Below, piece after piece: positions 27,407-35,626 of a stretch of DNA of 64,000 nucleotides; positions within the stretch are counted from its first letter, which is position 1; each line of letters starts with the position of its first letter. The translations under genes and the position numbers were made by a program. The stretch spans positions 844,258 to 908,257 of the forward strand of contig NZ_VDND01000001.1 of the NCBI RefSeq assembly GCF_007665395.1. The letters are read 5' to 3'. The notes under the pieces are model-generated. The model was not told the DNA's origin. It ran no database searches and saw only the letters and a list, made by a program, of their open reading frames with translations. The stretch comes from Pseudomonas oryzihabitans. GTDB taxonomy: Bacteria > Pseudomonadota > Gammaproteobacteria > Pseudomonadales > Pseudomonadaceae.

Positions 27407-27784
27407 CTACCCCGCATCCTCTCTGGAAGCATCGTAAGCACGCTGCGCCTCTTCCATCGCCGGCCCGTTGGCCAGCGACCAGCTGTAAAGGGCCGCAAAG
27501 GGCTCACGGAGCGAACAGCCCAGCGGCGTAATGGTGTATTCGACGCCAATCGGTTGCGTAGGCAGCACCTTGCGACTGATCAAGCCGGTGCGTTCCAGCC
27601 GCTTCAAGGCATCGGACAGCGATTTATGCGTGATGCCATCGAGGCGGCGCTTGAGGTCATTGAACCGCGCCGGCTGCGTGCACAGGACGCTGAGGATCAG
27701 CACCGTCCACTTGTTGGCGATATGTTCGAGGATGGGCCGCGTGGCGGTGACATCGAGCGGTAGTTCGAGCACATCTTTGCCCAT
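27407..27784 (-). CDS. HxlR-family transcriptional regulator
   Basis: A 125-residue winged-helix protein with the HxlR core: IANKWTVLILSVLCTQPARFNDLKRRLDGITHKSLSDALKRLERTG can be followed from residue 22 in short blocks, and the wing GVEYTITPLG follows. Cysteine C35 lies in the helix region where some family members sense quinones or aldehydes. It is divergent from an SDR gene, a common pairing in which the regulator responds to an electrophile and controls the reductase. Confidence 0.9.
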   Translation of the reverse strand: MGKDVLELPLDVTATRPILEHIANKWTVLILSVLCTQPARFNDLKRRLDGITHKSLSDALKRLERTGLISRKVLPTQPIGVEYTITPLGCSLREPFAALYSWSLANGPAMEEAQRAYDASREDAG

Positions 27785-27797
27785 GAGTATCCCCCTG

Positions 27798-27839
27798 TAT
27801 ATCTAGGCACCAGCAGGTGAGTTCTTGTGATTAGATATA
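27798..27839. promoter_or_regulatory. Paired TATATCTA/TAGATATA half-sites between hxlR-type and SDR genes
   Basis: TATATCTA at 27798-27805 and TAGATATA at 27832-27839 are exact reverse complements 26 bases apart, in the 104-bp divergent promoter region. They are likely half-sites for the HxlR dimer or two dimers; the spacing is wide for a single dimer. Confidence 0.5.
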
Positions 27840-27888
27840 GGAATGATACCGTCGCTCCTGGTCAGCCACATCACTCTCGTGAGGACTT

Positions 27889-28614
27889 ATGAGCACTCTT
27901 GCTGGAAAGATCGCAGTGGTCGTCGGCGGTAATGGCGGCATTGGCGGCGCCATAGCCCAACGCTTCGCCGCGGAAGGCGCCACTGTCTACGCGACCAGTA
28001 GGCGCGCCCAGGCGAGCGACGTCGAGGTCGGCGCCGGCAGGCTCCGTGAGCGTCGCGTCGATGCATCCGACGTGGCGGCTCTCACCGCCTTCTTCGAGAC
28101 CGTGAACGAAGAGGTGGGACGAGTAGATGTCCTTGCGCTCAACGCCGGCATCTCGGAATTCGCGATGCTCGACGCCATCAGCGAAGACCACTTCGACCGC
28201 ACCTTCGGCCTCAACGTACGCGCCCTGCTGTTCTCCGCCAAAGCCGCAACCGCGATCATGCCAAATGGTGGCGCCATCGTAGTGGTGGGCTCGATCGCCG
28301 CAGCGATCGGCACCCAAGGCTATGGCGTCTATGGCGCGACCAAGGCCGCCGTCCGCTCCTTCGCGCGAACCTGGGCCAACGAGCTGGCGCCGCGCAACAT
28401 CCGCGTCAACGTCGTCGCGCCTGGCCCCACGGACACGGCCATGATGGCGGCGGCATCGGATGACATCCGCGCGACGCTGACGCAGCTGATCCCACTCGGC
28501 CGAATGGCTCGCGCCGACGAAGTCGCTGCGGCCGCGCTATTCCTCGTGAGCGATCAGAGTAGCTTCATCACCGGGGCTGAGCTGCCGGTCGACGGTGGTA
28601 TGGCGCAGGTGTGA
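27889..28614 (+). CDS. Short-chain dehydrogenase/reductase (SDR)
   Basis: A 241-residue classical SDR. The cofactor motif GGNGGIGGA lies at residues 13-21, NAGI near 85-88, and the catalytic residues are S135, Y148 and K152 (YGATK). The C-terminus PVDGGMAQV is typical of the FabG/glucose-dehydrogenase-like group. It is the divergent partner of an HxlR regulator. Substrate is unknown; NAD(P)H-dependent carbonyl reduction is the family reaction. Confidence 0.92.
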   Translation: MSTLAGKIAVVVGGNGGIGGAIAQRFAAEGATVYATSRRAQASDVEVGAGRLRERRVDASDVAALTAFFETVNEEVGRVDVLALNAGISEFAMLDAISEDHFDRTFGLNVRALLFSAKAATAIMPNGGAIVVVGSIAAAIGTQGYGVYGATKAAVRSFARTWANELAPRNIRVNVVAPGPTDTAMMAAASDDIRATLTQLIPLGRMARADEVAAAALFLVSDQSSFITGAELPVDGGMAQV

Positions 28615-28840
28615 CCAGGGCGTCCGGCACACCAATATGAGACGTGTCTTGGTCGGAGCCCATCGGCCTAGGGGCGTCGAATGGGCTGACCGGACTCGCC
28701 CACCGTGGCGGGCTTCGCTTACCGATCCTGGCAGGTGGGTTGCCGTCACCGCCTCGTCAGCCAGCTTGCTTCCCTGCACGGTTAGCGGCCCTCACGCGAA
28801 CGGCCACTCCTCGCCTTGATGAGGGGCCATCGTGAGGGAA
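28615..28840. other. Intergenic stretch without a recognised gene
   Basis: No gene is seen. An inverted repeat AGCCCAT/ATGGGCT with a 17-base loop follows the SDR gene near 28657-28687 and might help end its transcript. Confidence 0.35.
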
Positions 28841-29000
28841 TTTTCATCCGTCCGTCAGTATGACGTCCCCCCTGCCCTCCTACAGTGGCCCGGTTGGCAA
28901 CACGCTGCCCCACTCAAAAGGACTCACCATGAAAGCGCTCATTCCCGGCATCTTCTCGGTCTGCTCATCACCGGCCCGGCCTGCGTCCGCTGCCGGTGTC
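28841..29000 (+). pseudogene. Broken DUF2790 gene remnant with its promoter region
   Basis: The sequence from about 28841 is a close copy of 43344-43450, which is the upstream region and start of the intact DUF2790 gene. Both contain CTGCCCTCCTACAGTGGCCC, then GCTGCCCCACTCAA and GGACTCACC before ATGAAAGCGCTCATT (ATG at 28929). After about eight codons a frameshift moves the leader to another frame (GLLITGPA corresponds to GLILSGSA in the intact gene). Beyond that the similarity is lost. The remnant therefore lacks the mature domain. Confidence 0.7.
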
Positions 29001-29278
29001 TTTTCTCTATCGAGGCATCCTAAGGCCCCGCTCGGCGCCTGGCCTGGTAACTCCGACAGTGCCCAACCCGCGGCCATCGTCCAGCAGCACCAGTGCCTGC
29101 CAGCTGACGCTGGAAGGGGGTACTTGGCCGGCCCCTATAGGGCCAAAACCGCTTACCGTGATAGCGGGCTTCCGCTCGCCGTAGTTTTCTCCCGGAAAAG
29201 GGTAGGTTCGGACAACGCCACAAGGCGGGCCGGATGGGAAGGTATGAGGACCTCGTCACTTCGGACAGCGAACCGCCC

Positions 29279-30247
29279 ATGTATCTCGACGCCCAAGAAC
29301 TCGCCCTCGCGCTGCCCTGGCCTGAACTGATAGAGGCCTTGGCGGAGACCTTTACCAAGACGGTCCAATCACCCGTGCGTCACCACCACCGTATCCAGGT
29401 TCCTGGCGCACCCGACGCGACGTTGCTGCTCATGCCGGCGTGGATAGAGGGTGTCTTCCTGGGCGTCAAACAGGTCACCGTCTTTCCCGGAAACAATACG
29501 CGCAACCTACCGGGCCTCAGCAGCCACTATCTGTTGAGCAGCGCGGTTGATGGTCGTCCGTTAGCCCAGTTCGATGGCAACGAGCTGACGGCGCGCCGTA
29601 CCGCCGCCGTCTCCGCCCTGGCATCACGCTTTCTTTCCCGACCGGACGCGGATCACCTGCTCATGGTGGGAGCCGGACGGATGGGTCGCTATCTGGTGCG
29701 TGCCCACCGGGTAGTACGCCCCATCCAAAAGGTCGCCGTCTACAATCGCTCACGGTTAGCCGCGCAATCCTTTGTGCAAGAGCTGCAGTGCGAGGGTATC
29801 GAGGCGGTCGTCGTCGAGCAGAAAGATCTGCCCACGGCCGTTGCGGCGGCGGACATCATCAGCTGCGCGACCTTGGCGACCGATCCCATCATCCAGGGCG
29901 AATGGTTGCAGCCAGGTGTGCATCTGGATCTCGTCGGCAGTTTCACTCCGCACATGCGAGAGGCGGACGATACGGCGGTCCAGCGCTGCGCGCTGTTCGT
30001 CGATACCCGTGCAGGCGCCCTCGCCGAGACCGGCGACCTCATCATCCCGATCGCGGCGGGCGTCATCGGGCCTGACCACCTACAGGCAGAACTGAGCCAG
30101 CTGTGCGCAGGCCAGCATCTTGGACGTTCCGCCTTACCGAATCCTGATACCGCCTTGACCTTGTTCAAGTCCGTGGGCGCCAGCCTGGAGGACCTGGCGG
30201 CGGCGATCCTCGCCTACCAGCGCCATAGCATCGAGCCTAGAACATGA
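29279..30247 (+). CDS. Ornithine cyclodeaminase/mu-crystallin family protein
   Basis: A 322-residue protein with the family N-terminus MYLDAQELALALPWPELIEAL, GNELTARRTAAVSALASRFL and the Rossmann motif MVGAGRMGRYLV. The family includes ornithine cyclodeaminase, delta1-pyrroline-2-carboxylate reductase (LhpI) and ketimine reductases. An in-frame ATG at 29234 could extend it by 15 residues. The stop overlaps the start of a DadA-like oxidase gene (ATGA), so the two probably act on the same cyclic imino acid. An AraC regulator follows. Confidence 0.88.
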   Translation: MYLDAQELALALPWPELIEALAETFTKTVQSPVRHHHRIQVPGAPDATLLLMPAWIEGVFLGVKQVTVFPGNNTRNLPGLSSHYLLSSAVDGRPLAQFDGNELTARRTAAVSALASRFLSRPDADHLLMVGAGRMGRYLVRAHRVVRPIQKVAVYNRSRLAAQSFVQELQCEGIEAVVVEQKDLPTAVAAADIISCATLATDPIIQGEWLQPGVHLDLVGSFTPHMREADDTAVQRCALFVDTRAGALAETGDLIIPIAAGVIGPDHLQAELSQLCAGQHLGRSALPNPDTALTLFKSVGASLEDLAAAILAYQRHSIEPRT

Positions 30248-31491
30248 AGACTCCGTCGAGGAATACGGTGGCGGTAATCGGTGCCGGACTCCTGGGCCTC
30301 TGTACCGCCTTGCAGCTGCGACGACGCGGCCAAGCCGTCACGCTGATCGACGTCAATGCACCGGGCTCGGGGGCTTCGTCCGGCAATGCGGGCTTCCTGG
30401 CCACGGAATCCATCGATCCACTGTCGACCTGGGCCACGCTCAAGACCGCACCTAAGCTCCTGCTACATCCACACGGCCCGTTGAAGGTACCGTCCGGCAA
30501 CCGGTTAGCGGCCTTGCCCTGGCTGGCACGCTTCCTTCAGGCAGCTCAAGGTGAGCGCGTGGTTGCGCATCGTCACGCGCTCGCCGCGTTGAACAGCCGG
30601 GCCGTACAAAGCTGGATCGATTGCTTGACCTTCATCGGTCGTCAGGACCTGCTCGTGCAATCCGGTTATCTACTCGCCTGGGAGAAGGCGCAAGGGATGA
30701 GCGCCGCCCGGCATGAAGCCACTCACCTACGGCGGTGGGGTCTTGAGGTCGAGGTCGTCGATGCGGCGGCTATCGACTCCCTGGAGCCGGCATTGGCAGG
30801 CCGCTTCCACCATGGGCTCCACTTTCGCCACGCCTGGCGGATGCGCGACCCTGCCTGGCTGTGCACGGCATTGTTCGAGGCGTTCATAGGGCACGGTGGA
30901 AGGTGGTCGCAACAGCGGGTAGAACGGCTGGACTGCGGAGCGCTGGCGCCGCGCCTGTTAATGAACGGGCGTTGGGAAGCCTACGCCAAAGTAGCGGTTT
31001 GCACCGGTGCCCACAGTGCTTCGCTGCTCTCCCCGCTGGGTATACACATCCCCCTGATGGCCGAACGGGGTTATCACCTGCAGTGCACCAGCAAAGGGGT
31101 CATCAATCGCCCCGTCTGTCCGATAGAGCGACGGATCTTTCTGAGCCCCCTGGACACTGGCCTTCGCGTCGTGGGGATCAGTGAGTTGGGCGGGACGCTA
31201 TTGCCCCCGCAGCCAGCACGGCTGGCAACCTTGAGACATCATGCCCAATCCTTGTTGCCACAGCTGCAGCATGAGCTAGGAGGCGCCACACCCTGGATGG
31301 GCATGCGGCCCACGTTGCCGGACTCCCTCCCGATCATCGACGTCCTGGCAGACCGGGTGGGCCTCGCCTTTGGCAACCAGCATCTTGGACTGACGCAAGC
31401 CGCAATCACTGCGGAGCTGATCGCCAGCAAGCTGCTGGCGACGCCACCGGCCATCGACTGCCAGCCGTTTCGCCTGGCTCGGTTCAGCTGA
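30244..31491 (+). CDS. D-amino-acid dehydrogenase-like FAD oxidoreductase (DAO family)
   Basis: A 415-residue flavoprotein. The FAD motif VAVIGAGLLGLCTALQLRRRG lies at residues 9-29, then the DadA-type GSGASSGNAGFLA. Near the C-terminus, MGMRPTLPDSLPIIDVL and FGNQHLGLTQA complete the DAO signature. Relatives oxidise D-proline, D-hydroxyproline or other D-amino acids to imines. Coupling by a 4-base overlap to an ornithine-cyclodeaminase-family reductase suggests that the imine made here is reduced by that partner. Confidence 0.88.
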   Translation: MKTPSRNTVAVIGAGLLGLCTALQLRRRGQAVTLIDVNAPGSGASSGNAGFLATESIDPLSTWATLKTAPKLLLHPHGPLKVPSGNRLAALPWLARFLQAAQGERVVAHRHALAALNSRAVQSWIDCLTFIGRQDLLVQSGYLLAWEKAQGMSAARHEATHLRRWGLEVEVVDAAAIDSLEPALAGRFHHGLHFRHAWRMRDPAWLCTALFEAFIGHGGRWSQQRVERLDCGALAPRLLMNGRWEAYAKVAVCTGAHSASLLSPLGIHIPLMAERGYHLQCTSKGVINRPVCPIERRIFLSPLDTGLRVVGISELGGTLLPPQPARLATLRHHAQSLLPQLQHELGGATPWMGMRPTLPDSLPIIDVLADRVGLAFGNQHLGLTQAAITAELIASKLLATPPAIDCQPFRLARFS

Positions 31492-31601
31492 GAGTGCGCT
31501 GGCGATACGGCGACCGACGTGCGGCGCGGCATGGATGACCGGCCTGGCCCGAACGGGGTATATAGTCAGGCTCGGGCCTTTCGCCGTCGTTGGGATGCAT
31601 C

Positions 31602-32408
31602 GTGCAGACCTCGCTTCATATCAATGCCATCGCCGAAACCTCGGGCGAACACGTCCACGATTACCAGCAGGTGATGATCGGCCTGAGTGGGCGGATGGAT
31701 TGCGAGCTCGCCACCGCCTCCGCGCCTCTGGTACGAGGCGCCGTAGGCCTCCTTCCCCAAGGTGAGCGTCACTGCTATGCCGGGCGCGATGCCAACTGCC
31801 GCGTACTGGTACTGGATTATCAGCAGGACGATCCTTTCATCCAGGCGCTGCGTCAGGCGTCTGGCGCCTCGGCTGACTGCCTGGGCCTGGGTGCCACGGC
31901 CAGTCTGTTCCGACCATCCGCGGCCTTGATTGGCTTGCTTGACTGGAGTGCCGCTCAAGGACGACTCGATCGGCTGCAGGTACCAGCCGTGCGCAACCAG
32001 TTGATCGCCAGCCTGCTGACCGAAATCGTGGTAGGTGAAAGCTCGCCGACCAGGCAAAGCCTGCAGCGCTCCAGGATCAGCTTGGAGGCCCTGCGTGCCT
32101 GGGTGGATGCTCATATCGCCGAGCCTATCGGCGTCACCGATCTAGCCGCGGCGTTCTACCTGAGCGAAAGCCACTGCTTCGTCGCGGTCAAGACCCTGGT
32201 TGGCTGCTCCCCCATGCAGTTCGTGACGCGGCGGCGCATGCTCTTGGCCATGCAACTACTAAGAGGCTCATCGCTACGGCTTGAACACATTGCCTTACGA
32301 GTAGGCTATATCGAGCTAAGTAGCTTCAGTAAAGCCTTTCGACGTCACGTAGGTGTAGCCCCTGGCGTCTTTCGAAAAAGTGACCAGAAAGTGGCACTCA
32401 AAGACTAA
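31602..32408 (+). CDS. AraC-family transcriptional regulator
   Basis: About 268 residues with an N-terminal cupin-type sensor (EHVHDYQQVMIGLSGRMDCEL, LLPQGERHCYAG). The C-terminal AraC DNA-binding domain contains GVTDLAAAFYLSESHCFVAVKTLVGCSPMQFV and LEHIALRVGYIELSSFSKAFRRHVGVAPGVFR. A GTG at 31602 with GGGA at 31592-31595 is chosen; a TTG at 31590 is the alternative. It lies just downstream of the ornithine-cyclodeaminase/oxidase pair on the same strand and is probably their activator. Confidence 0.88.
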   Translation: MQTSLHINAIAETSGEHVHDYQQVMIGLSGRMDCELATASAPLVRGAVGLLPQGERHCYAGRDANCRVLVLDYQQDDPFIQALRQASGASADCLGLGATASLFRPSAALIGLLDWSAAQGRLDRLQVPAVRNQLIASLLTEIVVGESSPTRQSLQRSRISLEALRAWVDAHIAEPIGVTDLAAAFYLSESHCFVAVKTLVGCSPMQFVTRRRMLLAMQLLRGSSLRLEHIALRVGYIELSSFSKAFRRHVGVAPGVFRKSDQKVALKD

Positions 32409-32608
32409 GCGCTGCCTGAGCTCTCTCTTCAACCGCGCAAGTAATAGCCTTGAAGGGCGGCTTGAAAGAAGCCTGGTGGTTCCAGCAATCGAGCGACTCA
32501 TCGCTCGTTCGGTTAGTGCCTCACCCTTCATTTTCGCGAGGGGTAGATCGATTAACGAGCTTTCACGCTGGAACTGCTATCGCCACCGGCTAGCTAGCCA
32601 TTGAGAAT

Positions 32609-32632
32609 AGGCAGCTCATGGCTGCCTTTTCC
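32609..32632 (+). terminator. Intrinsic terminator between convergent genes
   Basis: AGGCAGC (32609-32615) and GCTGCCT (32621-32627) form a 7-bp stem with a 5-base loop, followed by TTTCCTC. It lies between the AraC gene and the convergent RraA-family gene. The T-run favours termination of plus-strand transcripts. Confidence 0.65.
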
Positions 32633-32645
32633 TCGCATAGCCGCA

Positions 32646-33320
32646 CTAGGGTAACGCGCAGCCCTTCTGCTTGAGCGCGGCCAATACCCAGCTGCGGTCA
32701 TTCGACCCTTCGGCGATCTGCTTCATCTGCTGCGCCTCAGCGGCATGCTTGGCGAAGGCGCGGTCGTAGACGTCGGCCACGTGATCGTAGGGCACGCAGA
32801 GCAGGCCATCGTCGTCACCGAGGATCAGGTCGCCCGGCTCGATGACCATACCGTCGATGGCGATGGGCACGTTGATCTCCCCTGGACCATCCTTGTACGG
32901 CCCCCGGTGGGAAACACCGGCGGCAAACAGCGGGAAGTCTCCAGCGCCGATACTGGCCACATCGCGAATGGCACCGTCGACCACGATGCCGGCCACCCCT
33001 CGCTTGACCGCGTAGGAGACCATGATTTCGCCCAGCTGGGAGTTGGTCAGGTCACCGCCGGCATCCACCACGATGACGTCACCTGGCTGGGCGATGTTCA
33101 GGGCATAGTGCAGCATAAGGTTGTCGCCTGGGCGCGTCTTCACCGTCAGGGCCGGTCCGGCCAGCAAGCCTTGCCGATGCATGGGGCGCAGGCGCGAGCC
33201 TCCGGCGGTCATCCGGTTCATGGAGTCGCTGACATTCGCGACCGGGATCTCGCGGTAGCGCGCCACCCAATCGGCGGCGACCTTGCGTTGGGCGTTGAGA
33301 ACTCTGAATCCGATGGTCAT
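32646..33320 (-). CDS. RraA-family protein (aldolase/decarboxylase-like), copy 1
   Basis: A 224-residue RraA-fold protein: GPALTVKTRPGDNLMLHYAL, VVDAGGDLTNSQLGEIM, the metal/substrate region GIVVDGAIRD, and HRGPYKDGPGEINVPI. The family includes 4-hydroxy-4-methyl-2-oxoglutarate/4-carboxy-4-hydroxy-2-oxoadipate aldolases as well as the RNase E inhibitor RraA. The start at 33320 has AAGGA 8 bases upstream; an ATG two codons earlier is too close to it. It is the last gene of an operon with a hydroxyacid dehydrogenase and an enolase-superfamily enzyme, so an aldolase or decarboxylase role fits. Confidence 0.87.
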   Translation of the reverse strand: MTIGFRVLNAQRKVAADWVARYREIPVANVSDSMNRMTAGGSRLRPMHRQGLLAGPALTVKTRPGDNLMLHYALNIAQPGDVIVVDAGGDLTNSQLGEIMVSYAVKRGVAGIVVDGAIRDVASIGAGDFPLFAAGVSHRGPYKDGPGEINVPIAIDGMVIEPGDLILGDDDGLLCVPYDHVADVYDRAFAKHAAEAQQMKQIAEGSNDRSWVLAALKQKGCALP

Positions 33321-33444
33321 GGGCATTTTCCTTGTGAGCATTGTTGGATGCCGCTGGTGCGGGTAAAGCGGTGGCGAAACCTTATGTTTGGTAGCTTTCC
33401 GATGATCAAGACCGGGCAGGGACTGACCGAGCGAGACGCCGCCG

Positions 33445-34371
33445 CTACGGCACGGGCGTAAGTGGCTCTTGCCCAGCCAGCACCTGATGGATGTTATCCA
33501 GGGCAAGGCGCAGCTTGGCGTGCCTGGTTTCTTCAGTCGCAGACCCTAGGTGCGGGGTGAGGATCACGTTATCCAGCGCGGCCAGTCTGGACCCGATTAG
33601 CGGCTCTTTCTCGAAAACATCCAGTGCGGCGCCTCGTATCGACCGGCGTTCGAGTGCCTCGATAAGATCAGCTTCATTTACCACCGTGCCTCGCGATACG
33701 TTGATCAACACACCCCTGGCACCGAGGCAGGACAGGATCGAGCCATTGATGAGGTGGTGGGTCTTTTCCCCACCAGGGCAGCACAGGATGAGAATGTCGG
33801 CAAAGGTCGCGAGCTCTTGCAGATCACTCATGAAGGTATAGGGCGCGTTTTTTACCTCCTCTCCGCAGTAGGCGATATCCACGTCGAAGGTGGACAGACG
33901 ACGCGCTATCCCTTGTCCGATACGCCCTAGCCCCACGATGCCCACCCGCTTTCCAGCGAGACTCGACGCCAGTGGAAAAAGCTGGTGTTCCCAACTGCCG
34001 TCGCGGACAAATCGGTCAGCGGACGGTATCCGTCGCAACAGTGACAGCAGCAGTCCAATGGCAAGTTCACACACCGCTGCATCCAGCACCCCTGGCGTAT
34101 GGGTTACCACCACACCGGCAGTACGCGCCGCGTCGAGCGGGATACCGTCAAAACCCACACCCGAAGTCGAAATTATCTTCAGCTTGGGCAGTTGGCTCAC
34201 CAATCCAGCGGGTAGTTGATAACTACTCCGGGTCAGGACGGCCTCTATGACGTCTGCCAGCGCTGGACTCCGCTGCAAATCCTCCTCGGTATGGCGCTGC
34301 AGCTCGGCATCGATGACCTGCTGTTGCGCGGAGGGAAATTCGCCAACCTGGAGTACGTTTGGTAGGGACAT
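33445..34371 (-). CDS. D-isomer 2-hydroxyacid dehydrogenase, copy 1
   Basis: A 308-residue NAD(P)-dependent enzyme. The nucleotide motif is GIVGLGRIGQGIARR. The catalytic Arg lies in NVSRGTVVNEADL, the Glu in DVFEKEP and the His in LTPHLGSATEE. Relatives are hydroxypyruvate/glyoxylate reductases and similar enzymes. It lies 22 bases after the enolase-superfamily gene and 124 bases before the RraA-family gene, forming one operon. It could reduce the 2-oxoacid fragment produced by the pathway. Confidence 0.9.
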   Translation of the reverse strand: MSLPNVLQVGEFPSAQQQVIDAELQRHTEEDLQRSPALADVIEAVLTRSSYQLPAGLVSQLPKLKIISTSGVGFDGIPLDAARTAGVVVTHTPGVLDAAVCELAIGLLLSLLRRIPSADRFVRDGSWEHQLFPLASSLAGKRVGIVGLGRIGQGIARRLSTFDVDIAYCGEEVKNAPYTFMSDLQELATFADILILCCPGGEKTHHLINGSILSCLGARGVLINVSRGTVVNEADLIEALERRSIRGAALDVFEKEPLIGSRLAALDNVILTPHLGSATEETRHAKLRLALDNIHQVLAGQEPLTPVP

Positions 34372-34393
34372 GATGTTCTCCCAGTGGCCTATC

Positions 34394-35521
34394 TTATGAA
34401 GAGACCGATGTCCAGCGGCCGTACTTGGCAACCTGGGCTTCATCGAAGTCAAAGCCCAATCCCGGGGTCTGGTGCAGGACGACGTGGCCATTCTTTTGCG
34501 TCATCTGGCGATCCAGCAATCGCCGGAAATTCAGCACCTGGTCATCCCAGAAGAATTCGACATACCGCGCGTTCTGGGTCGCGGCGACCAAGGGAGCATG
34601 CACGTCGTGGAACCAGTGCGGGCACATCTGGATTCCGTAGCCGGAGGCCATCGCGGCGATTCGCCGCCATTCGGTGATGCCACCGCAGACGGCGGCGTCG
34701 GTTTGCAGAATGGCGGCACCGCCCATGTCGAGCAGTTGTTTGTGGTACCAGCGGCCATAACCGATTTCGGCGGTCGCCACCGGAATGCGGGTCAGCTTCG
34801 CCAGGCGCGCATGACTTTCGATGTCATCCGGGCTGAAGGGCTCTTCGATGAAATAGGGATCGTACTGCTCGAAGCGACGCAGGTATTGCATCGCCTGGAC
34901 GGTATCGATCCAGCCATTGTTGCAGTCCAGCATCAGCTCGACGTCGGGGCCAATGGCCTCGCGCGCCGCCTTGACCCGTGACTCTTCGCCTGCCGGACTC
35001 CAGCGCCCCGTCTTCATCTTCACCGCCGTGAAGCCCTGCTCCACATAGCTGGCCATCTCTTCGCCAACCTGGTCCGCGGTCTTGCCGTCCACATAGTAGC
35101 CACCGCTGGCGTAGGCCGGCACGGTTTCCAGCTCGACCGCACCCAGGTACTGGTGCAGGGGCAGACTGGCAGTCCGAGCATTCAGGTCCCAGAGGGCGAT
35201 GTCCAAGGCACTGAGGGCGCGCATCACGGTGCCCATGCGCCCCTGCAGCAAGGCTTCCTGGTACATCTCCTTCCACAGCCCTTCGACCGCCAGGGAGTCG
35301 CGGCCAATGATCACGGGTGCCAGCAACTGCTCCACCGCCACGCGGAACAGCTCGCCAGCGGCATTGCCCACATAGCAGAAGCCAATGCCTTCCACGCCGT
35401 CGCTGCTGCGGATCTTGACCAGGCCATAGTGACGATCAACCACGGTACGATTGGCCAGGTAGGTGACCTTGTCGAGGGGTATGCGAGCGACACAGACGTC
35501 GATGGATTGGATGATGGCCAC
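34394..35521 (-). CDS. Enolase-superfamily dehydratase (mandelate racemase/muconate lactonizing group)
   Basis: A 375-residue enzyme with the superfamily active site: K168-x-K170 (AVKMKTG), metal ligands D199, E226 and E252 (LMLDCNN, FIEEP, ATAEIG), then D275 and H302 (MCPHWFHD), which fits the mandelate-racemase-type D/H dyad. Most members are sugar-acid dehydratases or racemases. It is first in its operon and divergent from a LysR gene, so it probably starts the pathway by dehydrating an acid sugar or similar hydroxy acid. The substrate is not identifiable. Confidence 0.9.
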   Translation of the reverse strand: MAIIQSIDVCVARIPLDKVTYLANRTVVDRHYGLVKIRSSDGVEGIGFCYVGNAAGELFRVAVEQLLAPVIIGRDSLAVEGLWKEMYQEALLQGRMGTVMRALSALDIALWDLNARTASLPLHQYLGAVELETVPAYASGGYYVDGKTADQVGEEMASYVEQGFTAVKMKTGRWSPAGEESRVKAAREAIGPDVELMLDCNNGWIDTVQAMQYLRRFEQYDPYFIEEPFSPDDIESHARLAKLTRIPVATAEIGYGRWYHKQLLDMGGAAILQTDAAVCGGITEWRRIAAMASGYGIQMCPHWFHDVHAPLVAATQNARYVEFFWDDQVLNFRRLLDRQMTQKNGHVVLHQTPGLGFDFDEAQVAKYGRWTSVSS

Positions 35522-35626
35522 GGTTTTTCCTCAGGTCTTCAACGGATTCGGTCCAGAGACTTTGCCCGTCAGAAGGAATCCAAAAAACCTGCAGTCAGCG
35601 CGTTCAGATGACGTAAAATACGTCGA

